Positions 1 to 8,482 of a stretch of DNA of 42,785 bases are shown in pieces; within the stretch, counting starts at the first letter, position 1; each line of letters begins with the position of its first letter. Position numbers and translations under genes: made by a program. Under the pieces are notes generated by a model, which was not told where the DNA came from, did no database searches, and saw nothing but the letters and a program-made list of their open reading frames with translations. The DNA is taken from contig DATIFQ010000342.1 in NCBI GenBank assembly GCA_035455185.1, forward strand, positions 1-42,785. Direction: 5' to 3'. Source of the DNA: JAEHDI01 sp035455185 (GTDB lineage: Bacteria > Acidobacteriota > Terriglobia > Bryobacterales > Bryobacteraceae).

Positions 1-381
1 CCAGGTATCGGTGACTACCTCATATCGCTACCGGAGCGGGTTCTCCGGTCGACGTCAGCCGTAGCCGGGGGCTTGCTTCGCGAACTCGGCGATGCTGCCG
101 TCCCTGCCGCGGTGCGCCGGACGCTCCTCTACCGGTGGAGCCGCTGGACCCGCTCGGCCGGCCTGGCATCCCACCGCACCGGAGAGTTGTTCGATGGCGT
201 GGTGCTCGATCACTACACTCGAACACTTGCCGAGATCCATCAGACCGGCTATCTCGCCTACTGGGTGCGCGCGCTGGGTCCGTACTTCCGTGCCGCCGCC
301 GCACAGTTTTCGCCGTCCCGCGGCTCTGAAACCGGACGATTCCTGCGGCGCGCTGACAGAAGGGCGAGCGACGTAAGTTAA
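1..381 (+). CDS. Hypothetical protein, C-terminal part (5' end outside window)
   Basis: The frame is open from the first base and stops after 126 residues, so this is the 3' end of a gene that begins before the window. The visible part is rich in Arg, Ala and Leu and looks helical (for example LPERVLRSTSAVAGGLLREL, then a region with Tyr and Trp). I do not recognise the family and see no catalytic motif. A TTG at 73 could act as a start, but no ribosome site precedes it and the upstream residues continue the same style, so the protein is more likely truncated by the window edge. Confidence 0.5.
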   Translation, partial: PGIGDYLISLPERVLRSTSAVAGGLLRELGDAAVPAAVRRTLLYRWSRWTRSAGLASHRTGELFDGVVLDHYTRTLAEIHQTGYLAYWVRALGPYFRAAAAQFSPSRGSETGRFLRRADRRASDVS

Positions 382-428
382 CGGTACGCCGTTTACCCGG
401 TTTACTTCCTTCCTAGTACTTACCGTTC

Positions 429-447
429 GGAATTCCCATGGAATTCC
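429..447. repeat. Two GGAATTCC palindromes in the leader of the GH44 gene
   Basis: The perfect 8-bp palindrome GGAATTCC occurs twice, 11 bp apart (429-436 and 440-447), separated by CAT. Together they can fold as a short hairpin. The site lies about 45 bp before the GH44 start codon in a 110-bp intergenic gap. Spacing of one helical turn is compatible with a dimeric operator, but no regulator is known. Confidence 0.3.
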
Positions 448-491
448 AGTGACCACCGATGCTACGTTCGGGCGGAAGGACAGCACTCCAC

Positions 492-2657
492 ATGACCTAC
501 AGCCGTTTTCTTCTGCCCGTTTGCCTAGTCACCGCCGCTGCCGTTGCGCCGGCGCAGAACCCGAGCGTAACCGTGAGCGTCGACGCTGCCGCCAACCGGC
601 GTCCCATCAGCCCGGAGATTTATGGAGTTGCCCACGCGTCTCCGTCTGCGCTGGCCGAGCTGAACGCTCCGGTGAACCGGCACGGAGGTAATACCACCAG
701 CCGTTATAACTGGCAACTCAACGCCGACAACAGAGGGTTCGACTGGTACTTCGAGAGCATCGCGTATTCGAGTTCGACACCGGGGGAACTGCTGGATACG
801 TTCATTGCCGGCAGCCGCGGAGCCGCCGCTGAACCGATGCTGACGATTCCGATGGCCGGTTGGGTGGCGAAGCTGGGGACGAACCGCGGCAAACTTGCGA
901 GCTATTCGATCGCGAAATACGGAGCGCAGACGGACCGCGACTGGCAGTGGTTCCCCGACGCCGGCAACGGAATCCTGACCAACGGCCAGCTCATCACTTG
1001 GAACGATCCAAACGACGCGAGCGTGCCCGCCAATTCGGCGTTCCAGCAGGGATGGGTCCAGCACCTGACGGGCACGTGGGGCACGGCCGGGAACGGCGGC
1101 GTCCGGTATTACATCCTAGACAACGAGCCAAGCATCTGGCATTCGACCCACCGCGATATTCATCCCACCGGAGCCACCATGGAGGAGGTCCGGGACAAGA
1201 TCCTCAACTACGCCGCGATGATCAAGACCATCGATCCCGGCGCACTCATCATTGGCCCGGAGGAATGGGGTTGGAGCGGGTACTTCTTCAGCGGATACGA
1301 CCAACAGTACGGCGCCGAACATGGATGGAGCTACCTGCCGGACCGGGCCGCTCACGGCGGCTGGGACTATCTCCCGTGGCTGCTCGACCAGTTGCGGCAG
1401 AACAACCAGTCCGCCGGGCGCCGCCTGCTCGATGTCTTTACGGTGCACTACTACCCGCAGGGAGGCGAGTTCAGCAACGACACTTCCAGTTCGATGCAAT
1501 TGCGCCGGAACCGCTCCACACGCTCGCTCTGGGATCCGAGCTACGTTGATGAGACGTGGATCGCCGACAAGGTCATGCTCGTCCCTCGCCTGCGAAATTG
1601 GGTGAACAGCTACTACCCAGGCACGAAAATCGGCCTGACGGAGTACAACTGGGGCGCGGAGAACCACATCAACGGAGCCACCACCCAGGCCGACATCTAT
1701 GGCATCTTCGGCCGGGAGGGACTGGACTACGGGGCCCGCTGGACCACGCCTGCTTCATCGACTCCCACCTTCAAAGCGATGAAGATGTACCGCAACTACG
1801 ACGGTAACAGATCCACATTTGGCGATACGAGTGTAAAGGCAACCGTGCCGACCCCGGACAACGTCTCCGCCTTCGCTGCCGAGCGGTCGCCGGATGGCGC
1901 CCTGACGGTAATGGTGATCAGCAAGTATCTGTCCGGGAACACGACTGTCACCGTAAGCCTGGCTGGCTTCAGCAGCCAAGGGGTTGCTCAGCCGTGGCAG
2001 CTTACCTCGGCGAATCAGATCAGCCGGCTGGCGGATGTCACCTTCAGCGAGAACACGTTTGCGATCGTGCTGCCGCCACAGAGCGTGACGCTATTTGTGA
2101 TTCCGGGTGCAGGCGGCAACAATCCGCCGGTTGCGGTGGCTGCGGCGTCGCCGCTCTCGGGAACTGCGCCGCTCGCCGTGAGCTTCGATGGCGACGGGTC
2201 TTCGGACTCCGACGGAACCATCGCCTCCTACGCCTGGAACTTCGGTGACGGCGCGACGGGATCGGGCGTCACGGTGAGCCACACATACAATGCTGCCGGA
2301 ACTTACACCGCGACTCTCACGGTTACCGACAACCAGGGAGCCACTTCGAGCGATTCCGTGTCCATTGCTGTGAGCTCAGACGTTCCGGCCGCCCCATCCG
2401 GGCTTTCGGCAAGCGTCACGGGCACGACTGTGAACCTGCGGTGGACTGACAACGCGAACAATGAGGACGGGTTCTACATCGAGAGAGCGCTGAAAACGAA
2501 GAAACCTGCCTTCAGCCGTATCGCTTCGGTAGCCGCAAATGCGGCCACATATTCAAACACGACTGTCCCTCGGGGAACGTATCTCTATCGGGCACAGGCC
2601 TTCCGCGGCGGTAAGGTCTCGGCCTACTCCAATCAGGTGCAGGCCCGCGTCCGGTGA
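492..2657 (+). CDS. Secreted GH44 endoglucanase/xyloglucanase with PKD and Fn3 domains
   Basis: This 721-residue secreted protein matches glycoside hydrolase family 44, whose members cleave beta-1,4-glucans such as cellulose and xyloglucan by a retaining mechanism. I place the start at 492, because GGAAGGA sits about 11 nt before it and the protein then opens with a Sec signal peptide ending near AAAVAPAQN. The catalytic domain spans about residues 25-540. Glu212 in the DNEPS motif fits the acid/base, and Glu384 in LTEYNWG fits the nucleophile. A PKD domain follows (about 545-630, with the SYAWNFGDG motif) and a fibronectin type III domain ends the protein (about 635-721). PKD and Fn3 modules usually act as spacers or polysaccharide contacts. 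The family call is firm; the exact substrate is not. Confidence 0.9.
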   Translation: MTYSRFLLPVCLVTAAAVAPAQNPSVTVSVDAAANRRPISPEIYGVAHASPSALAELNAPVNRHGGNTTSRYNWQLNADNRGFDWYFESIAYSSSTPGELLDTFIAGSRGAAAEPMLTIPMAGWVAKLGTNRGKLASYSIAKYGAQTDRDWQWFPDAGNGILTNGQLITWNDPNDASVPANSAFQQGWVQHLTGTWGTAGNGGVRYYILDNEPSIWHSTHRDIHPTGATMEEVRDKILNYAAMIKTIDPGALIIGPEEWGWSGYFFSGYDQQYGAEHGWSYLPDRAAHGGWDYLPWLLDQLRQNNQSAGRRLLDVFTVHYYPQGGEFSNDTSSSMQLRRNRSTRSLWDPSYVDETWIADKVMLVPRLRNWVNSYYPGTKIGLTEYNWGAENHINGATTQADIYGIFGREGLDYGARWTTPASSTPTFKAMKMYRNYDGNRSTFGDTSVKATVPTPDNVSAFAAERSPDGALTVMVISKYLSGNTTVTVSLAGFSSQGVAQPWQLTSANQISRLADVTFSENTFAIVLPPQSVTLFVIPGAGGNNPPVAVAAASPLSGTAPLAVSFDGDGSSDSDGTIASYAWNFGDGATGSGVTVSHTYNAAGTYTATLTVTDNQGATSSDSVSIAVSSDVPAAPSGLSASVTGTTVNLRWTDNANNEDGFYIERALKTKKPAFSRIASVAANAATYSNTTVPRGTYLYRAQAFRGGKVSAYSNQVQARVR

Positions 2658-2690
2658 GCGGGGTGCACATCCCCCCATCGCCGGTAATTC

Positions 2691-3560
2691 TCAGGCTGTG
2701 TACTTTCTCGCGATCTTTGTGAGCTCAGACATCAGGCGCGGCATCACCGACGCCGGGTCCTCTTTGTCTTCGTATTCGAGCGCCAAGTATCCGCGGTAGC
2801 CGCCTTTGGCGAGCATGGCAGCAATCCTGCCCCAATCTTGTTTCTCTGGCTTCCCAGCCTCCACACGGATATCGACTTTCACCTGGACATTGACCGCGTA
2901 CGGGACGCACATCTCGATCTGGTTGTAGCCGTCCCTGTCGAAGTTCCCGGTGTCGAGATTGATGCCGACCCACGGAGAGTCGACTTTCTTCACGATCTGG
3001 ATGATGGTCTCGGCCCTTTCGGTGATGCCGCCGTGATTTTCGAGCCCCAGAATGACTCCCTTGCCGCTGGAGTATTCGGCACAGACTTTCAGCGTATCGG
3101 CACACCATGTTGCCGCATCTGCCTCCGTGGAGCCTTTCGGAACGTGGCCTCCGAACACGCGGATGTGCCCCGCACCGAGTTTCGCCGCCGCGTCGACCCA
3201 GCCCTTCACTTTCGCGACCTCCGCGTCACGGGTGTCGCCGGGCGGCTTGCACATATCGGTGCTGATGGAGATGGAATAAATGTCCACGCCCATCTTGTAG
3301 GCGGCGCGGCGCAGCGGCATCAGGAACTCGTCAGAGGTGTTTGGAAACCAATACACCGTCAGGTCCAGTCCGTCTACGTCGAGGTCCGACGCCAGCCGCA
3401 CGAGGTCCTCGTACGTCATCGATTTGTTTTTGAGAGCGTCGCGGAACGAATAGGCACAAATAGCGGTCCGAAATCGGGACTTCACACCCGCTCCGGACAC
3501 CGGCGCGCCCAGCGAAGCCGCAAGCCACGGCATACTGGCCAAAAGTTCTCTTCGGTTCAT
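2691..3560 (-). CDS. Exported sugar phosphate isomerase/epimerase (xylose isomerase-like TIM barrel)
   Basis: The 289-residue product belongs to the AP-endonuclease-2/xylose isomerase-like TIM-barrel superfamily. Members isomerise or epimerise sugars using a divalent metal. The start at 3560 is supported by GAGGAG 6 nt upstream; the longer in-frame version is unlikely. MNRRELLASMPWLAASLGA gives a twin-arginine-like export signal. Metal-site candidates are the Glu in GLENHGG, the Asp in NLDTGNF, the segment VKVDIR and the final Glu in LALEYED. Such exported isomerase-like proteins are abundant in Acidobacteriota and Planctomycetota and their substrates are mostly unknown. It converges on the GH44 gene and diverges from the propeller gene at 3625. 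A second, distant homologue lies at 39651-40685. Confidence 0.8.
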   Translation of the reverse strand: MNRRELLASMPWLAASLGAPVSGAGVKSRFRTAICAYSFRDALKNKSMTYEDLVRLASDLDVDGLDLTVYWFPNTSDEFLMPLRRAAYKMGVDIYSISISTDMCKPPGDTRDAEVAKVKGWVDAAAKLGAGHIRVFGGHVPKGSTEADAATWCADTLKVCAEYSSGKGVILGLENHGGITERAETIIQIVKKVDSPWVGINLDTGNFDRDGYNQIEMCVPYAVNVQVKVDIRVEAGKPEKQDWGRIAAMLAKGGYRGYLALEYEDKEDPASVMPRLMSELTKIARKYTA

Positions 3561-3612
3561 ACCATCTCCTCGAAATATCCTACAACGCATCCCCTTGCGA
3601 ATGCGTATCGGC

Positions 3613-3618
3613 GATAAT
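3613..3618 (+). promoter_or_regulatory. Predicted -10 element (GATAAT) placed for a leaderless transcript
   Basis: GATAAT ends 6 nt before the ATG at 3625 and no Shine-Dalgarno sequence intervenes. Transcription would begin at or next to the start codon. No clear -35 element was seen. Confidence 0.4.
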
Positions 3619-3624
3619 CTGCCT

Positions 3625-4566
3625 ATGCGTTCCCTGTCGATCTTGGGCTTTATCCTCGGCCTTCTGGCGCCGGCACAAGGCTGGCAGACCGGACGGCCCC
3701 CCGTCGAAAGCTATGTCAACATCATCACCATCGATGGCTCCATGCGAGAGAGCATCTTCTCGGCCTCGGCTCTGTTTGAGGCGCCGAACTGGTCGCCCGA
3801 CGGCAAGTACCTGCTGTTGAACTCGGAGGGGAGGCTGTGGAGGCTGGCCGTTGCCGGCGGCGAGCCGGAGACGGTCCCGACTGGGGACGTCGGTGGGGTC
3901 AACAACGACCACGGTATCTCGCCGGATGGGAAACAGATCGCCCTCTCCGCGGGGCCGATCTACATCATGCCCGCGGCCGGAGGCGATCCCCGCCGGGTGA
4001 CCGACAAAACGCCTAGCTACTACCACGGCTGGTCGCCCGACGGGCGCACGCTAGCGTACTGCGCGGAGCGGGAAGGCAACTTCGATATCTACACGATCCC
4101 CATAGAAGGTGGGCAAGAGACGCGCTTGACGACGCAGGCCGGATACGATGACGGACCCGACTACTCTCCCGACGGCAAGTGGATCTATTTCAACTCCGAC
4201 CGGGCGGGGACATGGGACGTCTGGCGCATGCCGGCCTCCGGCGCCGGCTCCGAAGACTCACTCGCCGAGCGCGTCACGAGCGATGAACTCGAAGACTGGT
4301 TCCCGCATCCGTCGCCCGACGGGAAATGGCTCTTGTTTCTCTCCTACGAGAAGGGAACCAAGGGTCATCCACCGAACCAATATGTGTCGCTGCGCATCAT
4401 GCCGCTCCCGGGCGCGAAGGTCAACAGTCCGAAGATCACCGAGGTAACGAAGCTGTTCGGGGGGCAAGGGACGATCAATGTCCCCTCGTGGGCGCCCGAC
4501 AGCAAGCGTTTCGCCTACGTCAGCTATCGCCCCATCCGCCCTGAAGAGAGCGCTCCGAGACAATGA
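3625..4566 (+). CDS. Secreted TolB-like PD40 beta-propeller protein
   Basis: The 313-residue product starts with a hydrophobic signal sequence (MRSLSILGFILGLLAPAQG). It then carries repeated PD40/WD40-like blades with the signature WSPDGKY, ISPDGKQ, WSPDGRT, YSPDGKW, PSPDGKW and WAPDSKR. These define a six-bladed TolB-type propeller, a scaffold for protein or ligand binding outside the cytoplasm. No enzymatic motif is visible. Starting at the ATG at 3625 rather than a TTG 30 nt upstream gives a clean signal peptide. The stop codon overlaps the start of the downstream sugar kinase by 4 nt (ATGA), so the two are probably translationally coupled. This is odd for one secreted and one cytosolic protein. 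Confidence 0.8.
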   Translation: MRSLSILGFILGLLAPAQGWQTGRPPVESYVNIITIDGSMRESIFSASALFEAPNWSPDGKYLLLNSEGRLWRLAVAGGEPETVPTGDVGGVNNDHGISPDGKQIALSAGPIYIMPAAGGDPRRVTDKTPSYYHGWSPDGRTLAYCAEREGNFDIYTIPIEGGQETRLTTQAGYDDGPDYSPDGKWIYFNSDRAGTWDVWRMPASGAGSEDSLAERVTSDELEDWFPHPSPDGKWLLFLSYEKGTKGHPPNQYVSLRIMPLPGAKVNSPKITEVTKLFGGQGTINVPSWAPDSKRFAYVSYRPIRPEESAPRQ

Positions 4567-5639
4567 TCGACAAACCGAGGATTCGCCGCATCGTCAACAG
4601 CGTCGCGCCCATCCGTGTGTGCGATAACGGCGGCTGGAGCGACACCTGGTTCGCCCGCTACGGCAAGGTCTTCAACATCGCCGTCTATCCGTACGTAGAG
4701 GTACAGATGCGGGTGCTCGACTGCGAGGCCAGCGACCGCAACCGCATCACGATCCACGCGGAAAACTACGGCCAGCGTTACTCCATCGGCGACCCGAATG
4801 GTCTCTACGACAAGCACCCGCTGCTGGAAGCCGCCATCGACTACATGCGGGTACCCGCCGGCATCGGGATCGAGGTTTCGATCTTCAGCGAGGCGCCGAG
4901 CGGTTGCTCAACCGGCACTTCCGCCTCTGTCAGTGTCGCTCTGATCGGGGCACTGGACTGCCTCACTCCAGGCCGCATGACCCCACACGAAACTGCCGCC
5001 GCGGCGCAGAGAATCGAGACGGAACTGCTCAAGCAACAGTGCGGCATCCAGGACCAGATCGCCGCGGCGTACGGAGGCATCAACTATATCGACATGTACG
5101 AATACCCGCACGCCTCTGTCAGCCCGGTTCGCGTGCCCGATCCGGTCTGGTGGGAACTGGAGAGCCGGCTGTCGCTGATCTTCGTCGGCCAGTCGCACAG
5201 TTCGTCGGACGTGCACAAAATGGTGATCCGGGAACTTGAGGATGCAGGTCCCGATGCCCCGAAACTCGCACCCCTACGCCGCACGGCGGAACTGTCCAAG
5301 AACGCGCTTTACGCAAGCGACTTCGAGGCGCTTGGCCGGGCCATGATCGACAATACCGACGCCCAGGCATCGCTGCATCCGGGCCTGGTCGGGCCACACC
5401 ATCAACGCATCATTGACGTCGCCCGCCAGTACGGTGCGATCGGTTGGAAAGTGAACGGAGCCGGGGGAGACGGGGGATCGGTCACCGTCCTGAGCGGCTC
5501 GGACCGGTCTTCAAAACGGGCGATGATCCGCGAGATCGAGGCCGCGGACCGGTGTTACCGGCATATTCCGATCCACCTGAGCCGCTTCGGGCTTCGAACG
5601 TGGGAATCTACGCCCGGACCGGTGGCATTGGCACGGTGA
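4563..5639 (+). CDS. GHMP family sugar kinase
   Basis: This 358-residue protein is a GHMP-superfamily kinase (the galactokinase, homoserine kinase and mevalonate kinase group), which phosphorylates a small metabolite with ATP in the cytoplasm. The N-terminal substrate motif is APIRVCDNGGWSDTW (residues 15-29). The ATP-binding glycine/serine-rich loop is PSGCSTGTSASVSVAL (112-127). The third motif is KVNGAGGDGG near residue 300. The arrangement resembles the heptose-7-phosphate kinase and fucokinase-like branch, so a sugar or sugar phosphate is the likely substrate, but I cannot name it. Its start overlaps the stop of the propeller gene. Its 3' end overlaps the convergent histidine kinase gene by 32 nt. 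Confidence 0.8.
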   Translation: MIDKPRIRRIVNSVAPIRVCDNGGWSDTWFARYGKVFNIAVYPYVEVQMRVLDCEASDRNRITIHAENYGQRYSIGDPNGLYDKHPLLEAAIDYMRVPAGIGIEVSIFSEAPSGCSTGTSASVSVALIGALDCLTPGRMTPHETAAAAQRIETELLKQQCGIQDQIAAAYGGINYIDMYEYPHASVSPVRVPDPVWWELESRLSLIFVGQSHSSSDVHKMVIRELEDAGPDAPKLAPLRRTAELSKNALYASDFEALGRAMIDNTDAQASLHPGLVGPHHQRIIDVARQYGAIGWKVNGAGGDGGSVTVLSGSDRSSKRAMIREIEAADRCYRHIPIHLSRFGLRTWESTPGPVALAR

Positions 5640-6258
5640 TCTGGAAGCTCGCTCCGGGTCGCCCTTCACGATTGGAGGCGGTCACGGTGCCGCCGTTTTC
5701 CCGGACGATCGATTTCACAATATGGAGACCGAGTCCGGACCCCGCGGGCCGCGTGGAGAACCGCGCCTGGAAAATCCGCGGCAGGATTTCGGGGGGAATT
5801 CCCGGCCCGTTGTCCTCCACCATGATCTCGACATGGTTGGCGCTCCGGCGGCCGCGAATCTCAATGGCGCCGCCGCTCCGCATCGCCTGCGCGGCATTGA
5901 TCAGAAGGTTGAACAGGACCCGTTCCCAGGCGGTCGGTTGTCCGGGGAGCCGGATACCCGGCTCCACATTGCAGGCGAACTCGATCCCGGGGATGCGCAG
6001 AACGCGGAGAACGTCGCTCGCAAACTGCACGGCGTCCTCCACTATCGCCTCGAGTTCCAACACGGCTGGGGCGCTCTCGTGAAGGCCGGTGACAATCCGT
6101 TGACCTCGCGACGCACTTCGCCGCAGAGCGCGTGCCAGTGACGTCCATTTTTCGTCGGCGGCCAGCACTTCGACGGACTCGAGGATCGTCTGGAAGACGT
6201 TGTTCAAGTCGTGTACGATGCCCTCGAGGACTAAATCCTGCTCGCGATCCGCAGGCAC
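5608..6258 (-). CDS. Minimal sensor-less histidine kinase (kinase core only)
   Basis: The 216-residue cytosolic protein consists only of a histidine kinase core. A dimerisation/phosphoacceptor segment carries His16 in the HDLNN H-box. The ATP-binding domain follows, with N-box NLLINAAQAM (Asn121), G1 box EDNGPGIP (Asp149), an F-box around IFQARFST and G2 box GSGLGLHIV (183-189). No membrane segment, PAS, GAF or other input domain precedes it, and there is no receiver. It starts with GTG 3 nt after the aroA stop, so it is almost certainly co-transcribed and translationally coupled with aroA. The upstream winged-helix gene (7598-7972), which lacks a receiver, belongs to the same strand run. Partner and signal are unknown. 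Confidence 0.85.
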   Translation of the reverse strand: MPADREQDLVLEGIVHDLNNVFQTILESVEVLAADEKWTSLARALRRSASRGQRIVTGLHESAPAVLELEAIVEDAVQFASDVLRVLRIPGIEFACNVEPGIRLPGQPTAWERVLFNLLINAAQAMRSGGAIEIRGRRSANHVEIMVEDNGPGIPPEILPRIFQARFSTRPAGSGLGLHIVKSIVRENGGTVTASNREGRPGASFQITVPMPPVRA

Positions 6259-6261
6259 GGA

Positions 6262-7542
6262 CTACTCCGCAATCTTCCGCAGCGTATCGTAAAACTCGGG
6301 AAACGATACGGACGCCGCCTCGGCGCGCTTGATTGTACACTCGCCGCCGGCGCGCAGCGCCGCAACAGCAAACGCCATCGCGATTCGGTGGTCCCCAAAG
6401 GAATCGAACGAGGTGGCTCGGAGGTTCTGCCGGCCGGGGATGTTCAGCCCGTCGGGCAGGACCTCGGCCTCCACTCCGGCCCGCCGGAGGTTCTCGGCTA
6501 TTGTGGCGATCCGGTCGGTCTCCTTCACCCGCAGTTCGGCCGCGTCGCGGACCATGAGACCGTTCTCGCTGGCGGCCCCCAGGACGCAGAGAACCGGGAT
6601 TTCGTCGATCAACGCCGCTGTAAGCTCTTTTTCGATTACCCCTCCGCGGACCGGAGCATTTTCGACCAGGATGTCGCCCGCGGGTTCTCCTGCAGTCTGG
6701 CTGAGATTCAGGATCCGGATGCGTGCGCCCATAGAGATCAGGAAATCAAGCAATGCGGATCGGGTCGGGTTCAGACCCACTCCCTCGATCACCAGCTTCG
6801 AGCCAGGGACCAACACGGCCGCCACGAGGAAGAAGGCCGCAGAGGAAAGGTCGCTCGGAACAGTGAGTTCGCGCCCGTTAAGTTTCGGACGTCCCTTGAC
6901 GGTAATGGTCTGGCTGAGTACCTCGACGTCGGCGCCGAACTCCCGCAGGGCGACCTCGGTGTGATCACGGGTCTGGACGGATTCACGAACAATGGTGGTG
7001 CCGTCAGCAAACAGTCCGGCGAGCAGAACGCAACTCTTGACCTGCGCGCTCGGGACGGGGAGCTTGTAGTCGATCGGCCGCAACCGGCCCCCGCGAATCT
7101 CGAGGGGCGGGAATCTTCCCTCGCGGGCCCGGATCGAGGCGCCCATCTCCGCAAGGGGCTTCATCACACGATCCATCGGCCGCCGGGCTAAGGATTCATC
7201 GCCGGTGATGTGCGTGGCGAAGGACTGTCCGGCGAGGATGCCAGACAACATGCGGATGGTCGACCCGGAATTGCCGGCGTCGAGAATGCCGGCGGGTTCT
7301 TTCAGACCGTCCAGCCCGCGGCCGCCAATCGTGACCTGGCCGCCGTCGCGCTCCACCGGAACCCCAAGCGCCCGAATGCACGCCAGGGTCGACCCACAGT
7401 CGGCGCCGGTCGAATAGTTCCGAATGCTCGTCACACCTTCGGCGATAGCTCCCAGCATCGCGTAGCGGTGTGAGACGGACTTGTCACCGGGCAGCCGTAT
7501 CGAACCGGACAGCACCCGGGCTGGGGAGATCCTTTCTTCCAT
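6262..7542 (-). CDS. aroA: 3-phosphoshikimate 1-carboxyvinyltransferase (EPSP synthase)
   Basis: EPSP synthase transfers the enolpyruvyl group of phosphoenolpyruvate to shikimate 3-phosphate in the shikimate pathway, which leads to chorismate and aromatic amino acids. The 426-residue length is normal. Diagnostic motifs are LPGDKSVSHR near the N-terminus, LDAGNSGSTIRML at the PEP site, VPSDLSSAAFFL in the middle, RVKETDRIA and the late FGDHRIAMAF. GNSGSTIR instead of the GNAGTAMR type resembles the class II enzymes, which tend to tolerate glyphosate; that trait is only an inference here. GGGGAG about 8 nt upstream supports the start. It is followed within 3 nt by the sensor-less kinase. Confidence 0.96.
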   Translation of the reverse strand: MEERISPARVLSGSIRLPGDKSVSHRYAMLGAIAEGVTSIRNYSTGADCGSTLACIRALGVPVERDGGQVTIGGRGLDGLKEPAGILDAGNSGSTIRMLSGILAGQSFATHITGDESLARRPMDRVMKPLAEMGASIRAREGRFPPLEIRGGRLRPIDYKLPVPSAQVKSCVLLAGLFADGTTIVRESVQTRDHTEVALREFGADVEVLSQTITVKGRPKLNGRELTVPSDLSSAAFFLVAAVLVPGSKLVIEGVGLNPTRSALLDFLISMGARIRILNLSQTAGEPAGDILVENAPVRGGVIEKELTAALIDEIPVLCVLGAASENGLMVRDAAELRVKETDRIATIAENLRRAGVEAEVLPDGLNIPGRQNLRATSFDSFGDHRIAMAFAVAALRAGGECTIKRAEAASVSFPEFYDTLRKIAE

Positions 7543-7597
7543 GGAAGACTCCCCATTGTACCCGCGTGCGGAACCGTCGTCAGCCTATCCCACAGTC

Positions 7598-7972
7598 TTA
7601 TGCCGTCAGCGCAAGAACGGGCGCGAAGTCAGGGAAGGCCCGTGGTTCGCGATAGCGTTGAAACCGGTACCCTACCCCGAAAATGGTCTCGATGTAGTGG
7701 TCGCCGTGGTCTCCCAGCTTTTTCCGCAGCCGGCGAATGTGGACATCAAGAGTGCGAGTCCGGATCTCGCGGCTGTAACCCCAGATCTGCATCAACAGGA
7801 CGTCGCGGGGCACAATCTCCCCCGTGTTATCCACTAGTAGCGCAAGGAGTTCATATTCCTTGCGAGTCAATACCATCTCCAGGGAGTCCAGGTACACCCT
7901 GCCCCTCTCGAAATCGACCTGCAGATGCTCGTCGCGATACGTCTTCGGATTCTCGATTTCTTGGTAACTCAT
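7598..7972 (-). CDS. Stand-alone OmpR/PhoB-type winged-helix DNA-binding protein
   Basis: The 124-residue product matches only the C-terminal output domain of OmpR/PhoB response regulators. Recognisable parts are LTRKEYELLALLVDNTGEIV (helices 1-2), RDVLLMQIWGY, the recognition helix RTRTLDVHIRRLRKKL and the wing IETIFGVGYRF. There is no receiver domain and no phosphorylatable Asp, so DNA binding must be controlled otherwise or be constitutive. GGAG 8 nt before the ATG supports the start, and no upstream in-frame extension encodes a receiver. It lies 55 nt upstream of aroA on the same strand. It may form an unlinked two-component pair with the kinase core at 5608-6258, although the usual Asp relay step is missing. 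Confidence 0.85.
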   Translation of the reverse strand: MSYQEIENPKTYRDEHLQVDFERGRVYLDSLEMVLTRKEYELLALLVDNTGEIVPRDVLLMQIWGYSREIRTRTLDVHIRRLRKKLGDHGDHYIETIFGVGYRFQRYREPRAFPDFAPVLALTA

Positions 7973-8060
7973 ACCAGCTCCGTAGCCTCTCTAAGATCGA
8001 TGCTACGGGGTCGGAGTCGGAAGGTGGTCGAAAACGTGTAAAAAAGATGTAAAACCCACG

Positions 8061-8453
8061 CTACTCGATGACAAAAGGGCCTGCATTCTTCACCTTCACG
8101 TCTCCGACTCTTGCGGCATGGGCTCTCACTGACACGGTTACAAAGCGCGGGGCATCCTTCGTCTGGAACTGAATCGCCGATTCCTGGTCCGGGTCGAGGA
8201 TCTCCTCGTCGATCGGACCTTTCTTGGTGGTCACCACGCGGTTGTCCGGATCGCGAAAATCGAACTCCACCACAAGTCTTTCTGCAGGCATTTCCCCGAT
8301 GTTCTTCACCCGGCCGTCCAGGGTCACAAGTTCCTCCGTTCGGTGGACGTTCAACTCGAGGATCTCGATCTCAGGCGGCCGCGGCTTGCGCTTTTGTTGC
8401 ACGGCGAACAACAATGTGGCGAGCACGATCAGAACTGTGAGGGCGCGCTTCAT
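8061..8453 (-). CDS. Small secreted protein of unknown function
   Basis: The 130-residue product begins with a Sec-type signal sequence or membrane anchor (MKRALTVLIVLATLLFAVQQ). A basic proline-rich stretch (KRKPRPPEIEI) follows, then a single beta-rich domain of about 90 residues with the sequence TLDGRVKNIGEMPAERLVVE. That segment resembles FxLYD- or CARDB-like Ig-type folds, which are common in exported proteins, but I cannot assign a family firmly. Its start codon is only 29 bp from the divergent asparaginase gene, so the promoters must overlap the opposing genes. The winged-helix gene follows after 88 nt on the same strand. Confidence 0.6.
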   Translation of the reverse strand: MKRALTVLIVLATLLFAVQQKRKPRPPEIEILELNVHRTEELVTLDGRVKNIGEMPAERLVVEFDFRDPDNRVVTTKKGPIDEEILDPDQESAIQFQTKDAPRFVTVSVRAHAARVGDVKVKNAGPFVIE

Positions 8454-8482
8454 CAGGTCATAGTCTACCAGGAGGTATTCGG

